NCBI GenBank assembly: GCA_014156375.1
Contig: RQJH01000001.1
Span: forward strand, 579,546-643,545
Origin: Enterobacteriaceae bacterium 89
GTDB taxonomy: Bacteria > Pseudomonadota > Gammaproteobacteria > Enterobacterales > Enterobacteriaceae
DNA length: 64,000 nucleotides
Direction of reading: 5' to 3'
A program made the position numbers and the translations under genes. Positions within the stretch are counted from its first letter, which is position 1, and every line of letters starts with the position of its first letter. A model generated the notes under the pieces. That model made no database searches. It was not told where the DNA came from and saw only the letters and a list, made by a program, of their open reading frames with translations. Shown piece by piece: positions 63,455-64,000 of the stretch.

Positions 63455-63895
63455 ATGACGATAACGCTACGCCATTCCCGCAGAGAAGACGCTGAGCGCC
63501 TGATAGCAATCTGGTGTCGTTCTGTGGACGCGACGCATCATTTTTTAACGCCAGAAGACAGGGATGAGATTGAAGTGCAGGTCAGGCATTTTCTGCCTGA
63601 TGTGCCATTGTGGGTGGCAGTTTCGGCGGCTGATGAACCAGTAGCCTTTATGCTGCTTTCTGGAAGCCATATGGATGCGCTGTTTGTCGATCCTGATGTA
63701 CGTGGCAGCGGTGTGGGTCGTTTACTGATAGAGCATGCTCTGTCCCTGACCTCTGAACTCACGACTGACGTCAATCAGCAAAATGAGCAGGCTATTGGTT
63801 TTTATCAGAAAATGGGGTTTGTTCAGACAGGACGCTCGGCAACGGACGATCATAGCAGACCTTATCCTTTGCTTCATTTGCGCTATCGGGGGTGA
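63455..63895 (+). CDS. yjaB: GNAT-family N-acetyltransferase YjaB
   Basis: A 146-residue acetyl-CoA-dependent acetyltransferase; in E. coli the substrate of YjaB is unknown. The acetyl-CoA loop is DPDVRGSGVGRLLIEHAL, and the C-terminal part is NEQAIGFYQKMGFVQTGRS. AAGGAG lies 6 bases before the ATG at 63455; an ATG at 63449 overlaps the binding site and is less likely. Divergent from metA. Confidence 0.9.
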   Translation: MTITLRHSRREDAERLIAIWCRSVDATHHFLTPEDRDEIEVQVRHFLPDVPLWVAVSAADEPVAFMLLSGSHMDALFVDPDVRGSGVGRLLIEHALSLTSELTTDVNQQNEQAIGFYQKMGFVQTGRSATDDHSRPYPLLHLRYRG

Positions 63896-63913
63896 TGAGG
63901 TTACCGGATGCTG

Positions 63914-64000
63914 ATTGCCTGATGCGCTTCGCTTATCAGGCCTACAACACCTTCGACACCGTATTTTGTAGGCCGGATAAGGCGCAGCCGCATCCGGCAG
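63914..64000. repeat. BIME/REP-type palindrome, right edge
   Basis: TTGCCTGATGCGCTTCGCTT, then ATCAGGCCTACAA...TTGTAGGCCGGATAAG and GCGCAGCCGCATCCGGCA. It runs to the end of the window and may continue. Confidence 0.8.

Overview
The window is a stretch of enterobacterial core chromosome. It is collinear with the metA-aceBAK-metH-lysC-pgi-yjbEFGH-mal-ubiCA-plsB-lexA-dnaB-uvrA-ssb region of Escherichia coli K-12, read in the opposite direction. Protein lengths and active-site residues match the E. coli orthologues closely. Three other things point to an Enterobacter-like member of the Enterobacteriaceae rather than E. coli: two ERIC elements, several BIME/REP-type palindromes, and five copies of a CCCTCTCCC/GGGAGAGGG palindromic repeat. 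The species cannot be fixed from the sequence alone. No rRNA, tRNA, CRISPR array, insertion sequence or prophage was seen.

Layout. 1-3300: the N-terminal part of a GAF-PAS sensor protein, yjcB, and an MltF-like lytic transglycosylase. 3300-14000: ssb and uvrA (SOS repair), yjbR, aphA, tyrB, alr, dnaB, qor, pspG. 14000-20400: dusA, an accessory pair (TraF-like outer-membrane protein and a cupin), zur, yjbJ, the SOS operon lexA-dinF, dgkA. 20400-28400: plsB and then an accessory lac cluster in the order lacA-lacI-lacZ, with no permease gene. 28400-38300: ubiA-ubiC, then the maltose regulon as two divergent operons, malK-lamB-malM and malEFG, around a MalT/CRP control region, then psiE. 38400-42200: yjbEFGH for an exopolysaccharide. 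42200-49700: an unannotated small frame coupled to an orphan arabinose/fucose-isomerase-family gene, pgi, lysC, panS, a chromosomal ccdAB-type toxin-antitoxin pair, yjbD. 49700-64000: rluF, yjbB, metH, iclR, the glyoxylate-shunt operon aceBAK (reading aceB, aceA, aceK on the minus strand), metA and yjaB.

How the genes work together. LexA controls itself and dinF through two SOS boxes, and a third SOS box lies between ssb and uvrA. IclR, next to aceBAK, has a conserved operator in front of aceB, and a Cra-like site lies beside the metA stop. Four tandem met boxes precede metA. MalT-like boxes lie between malK and malE. The lac cluster keeps a recognisable O1 operator and a CRP site at the same distance from the -35 box as in E. 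coli lac.

Most notable observations: (1) a stop-free 85-codon frame with no AUG near its beginning, whose stop overlaps the isomerase start as ATGA; (2) lysC with a very short leader and no visible lysine riboswitch; (3) the rearranged lacA-lacI-lacZ cluster with a merged CRP/operator element; (4) the CCCTCTCCC repeat family occupying the malE-malF and aceA-aceK gaps, where E. coli carries REP elements; (5) a ccdAB pair whose toxin lacks the C-terminal tryptophan of F-plasmid CcdB. I found no clearly new multi-gene system; most of the window is conserved housekeeping DNA.
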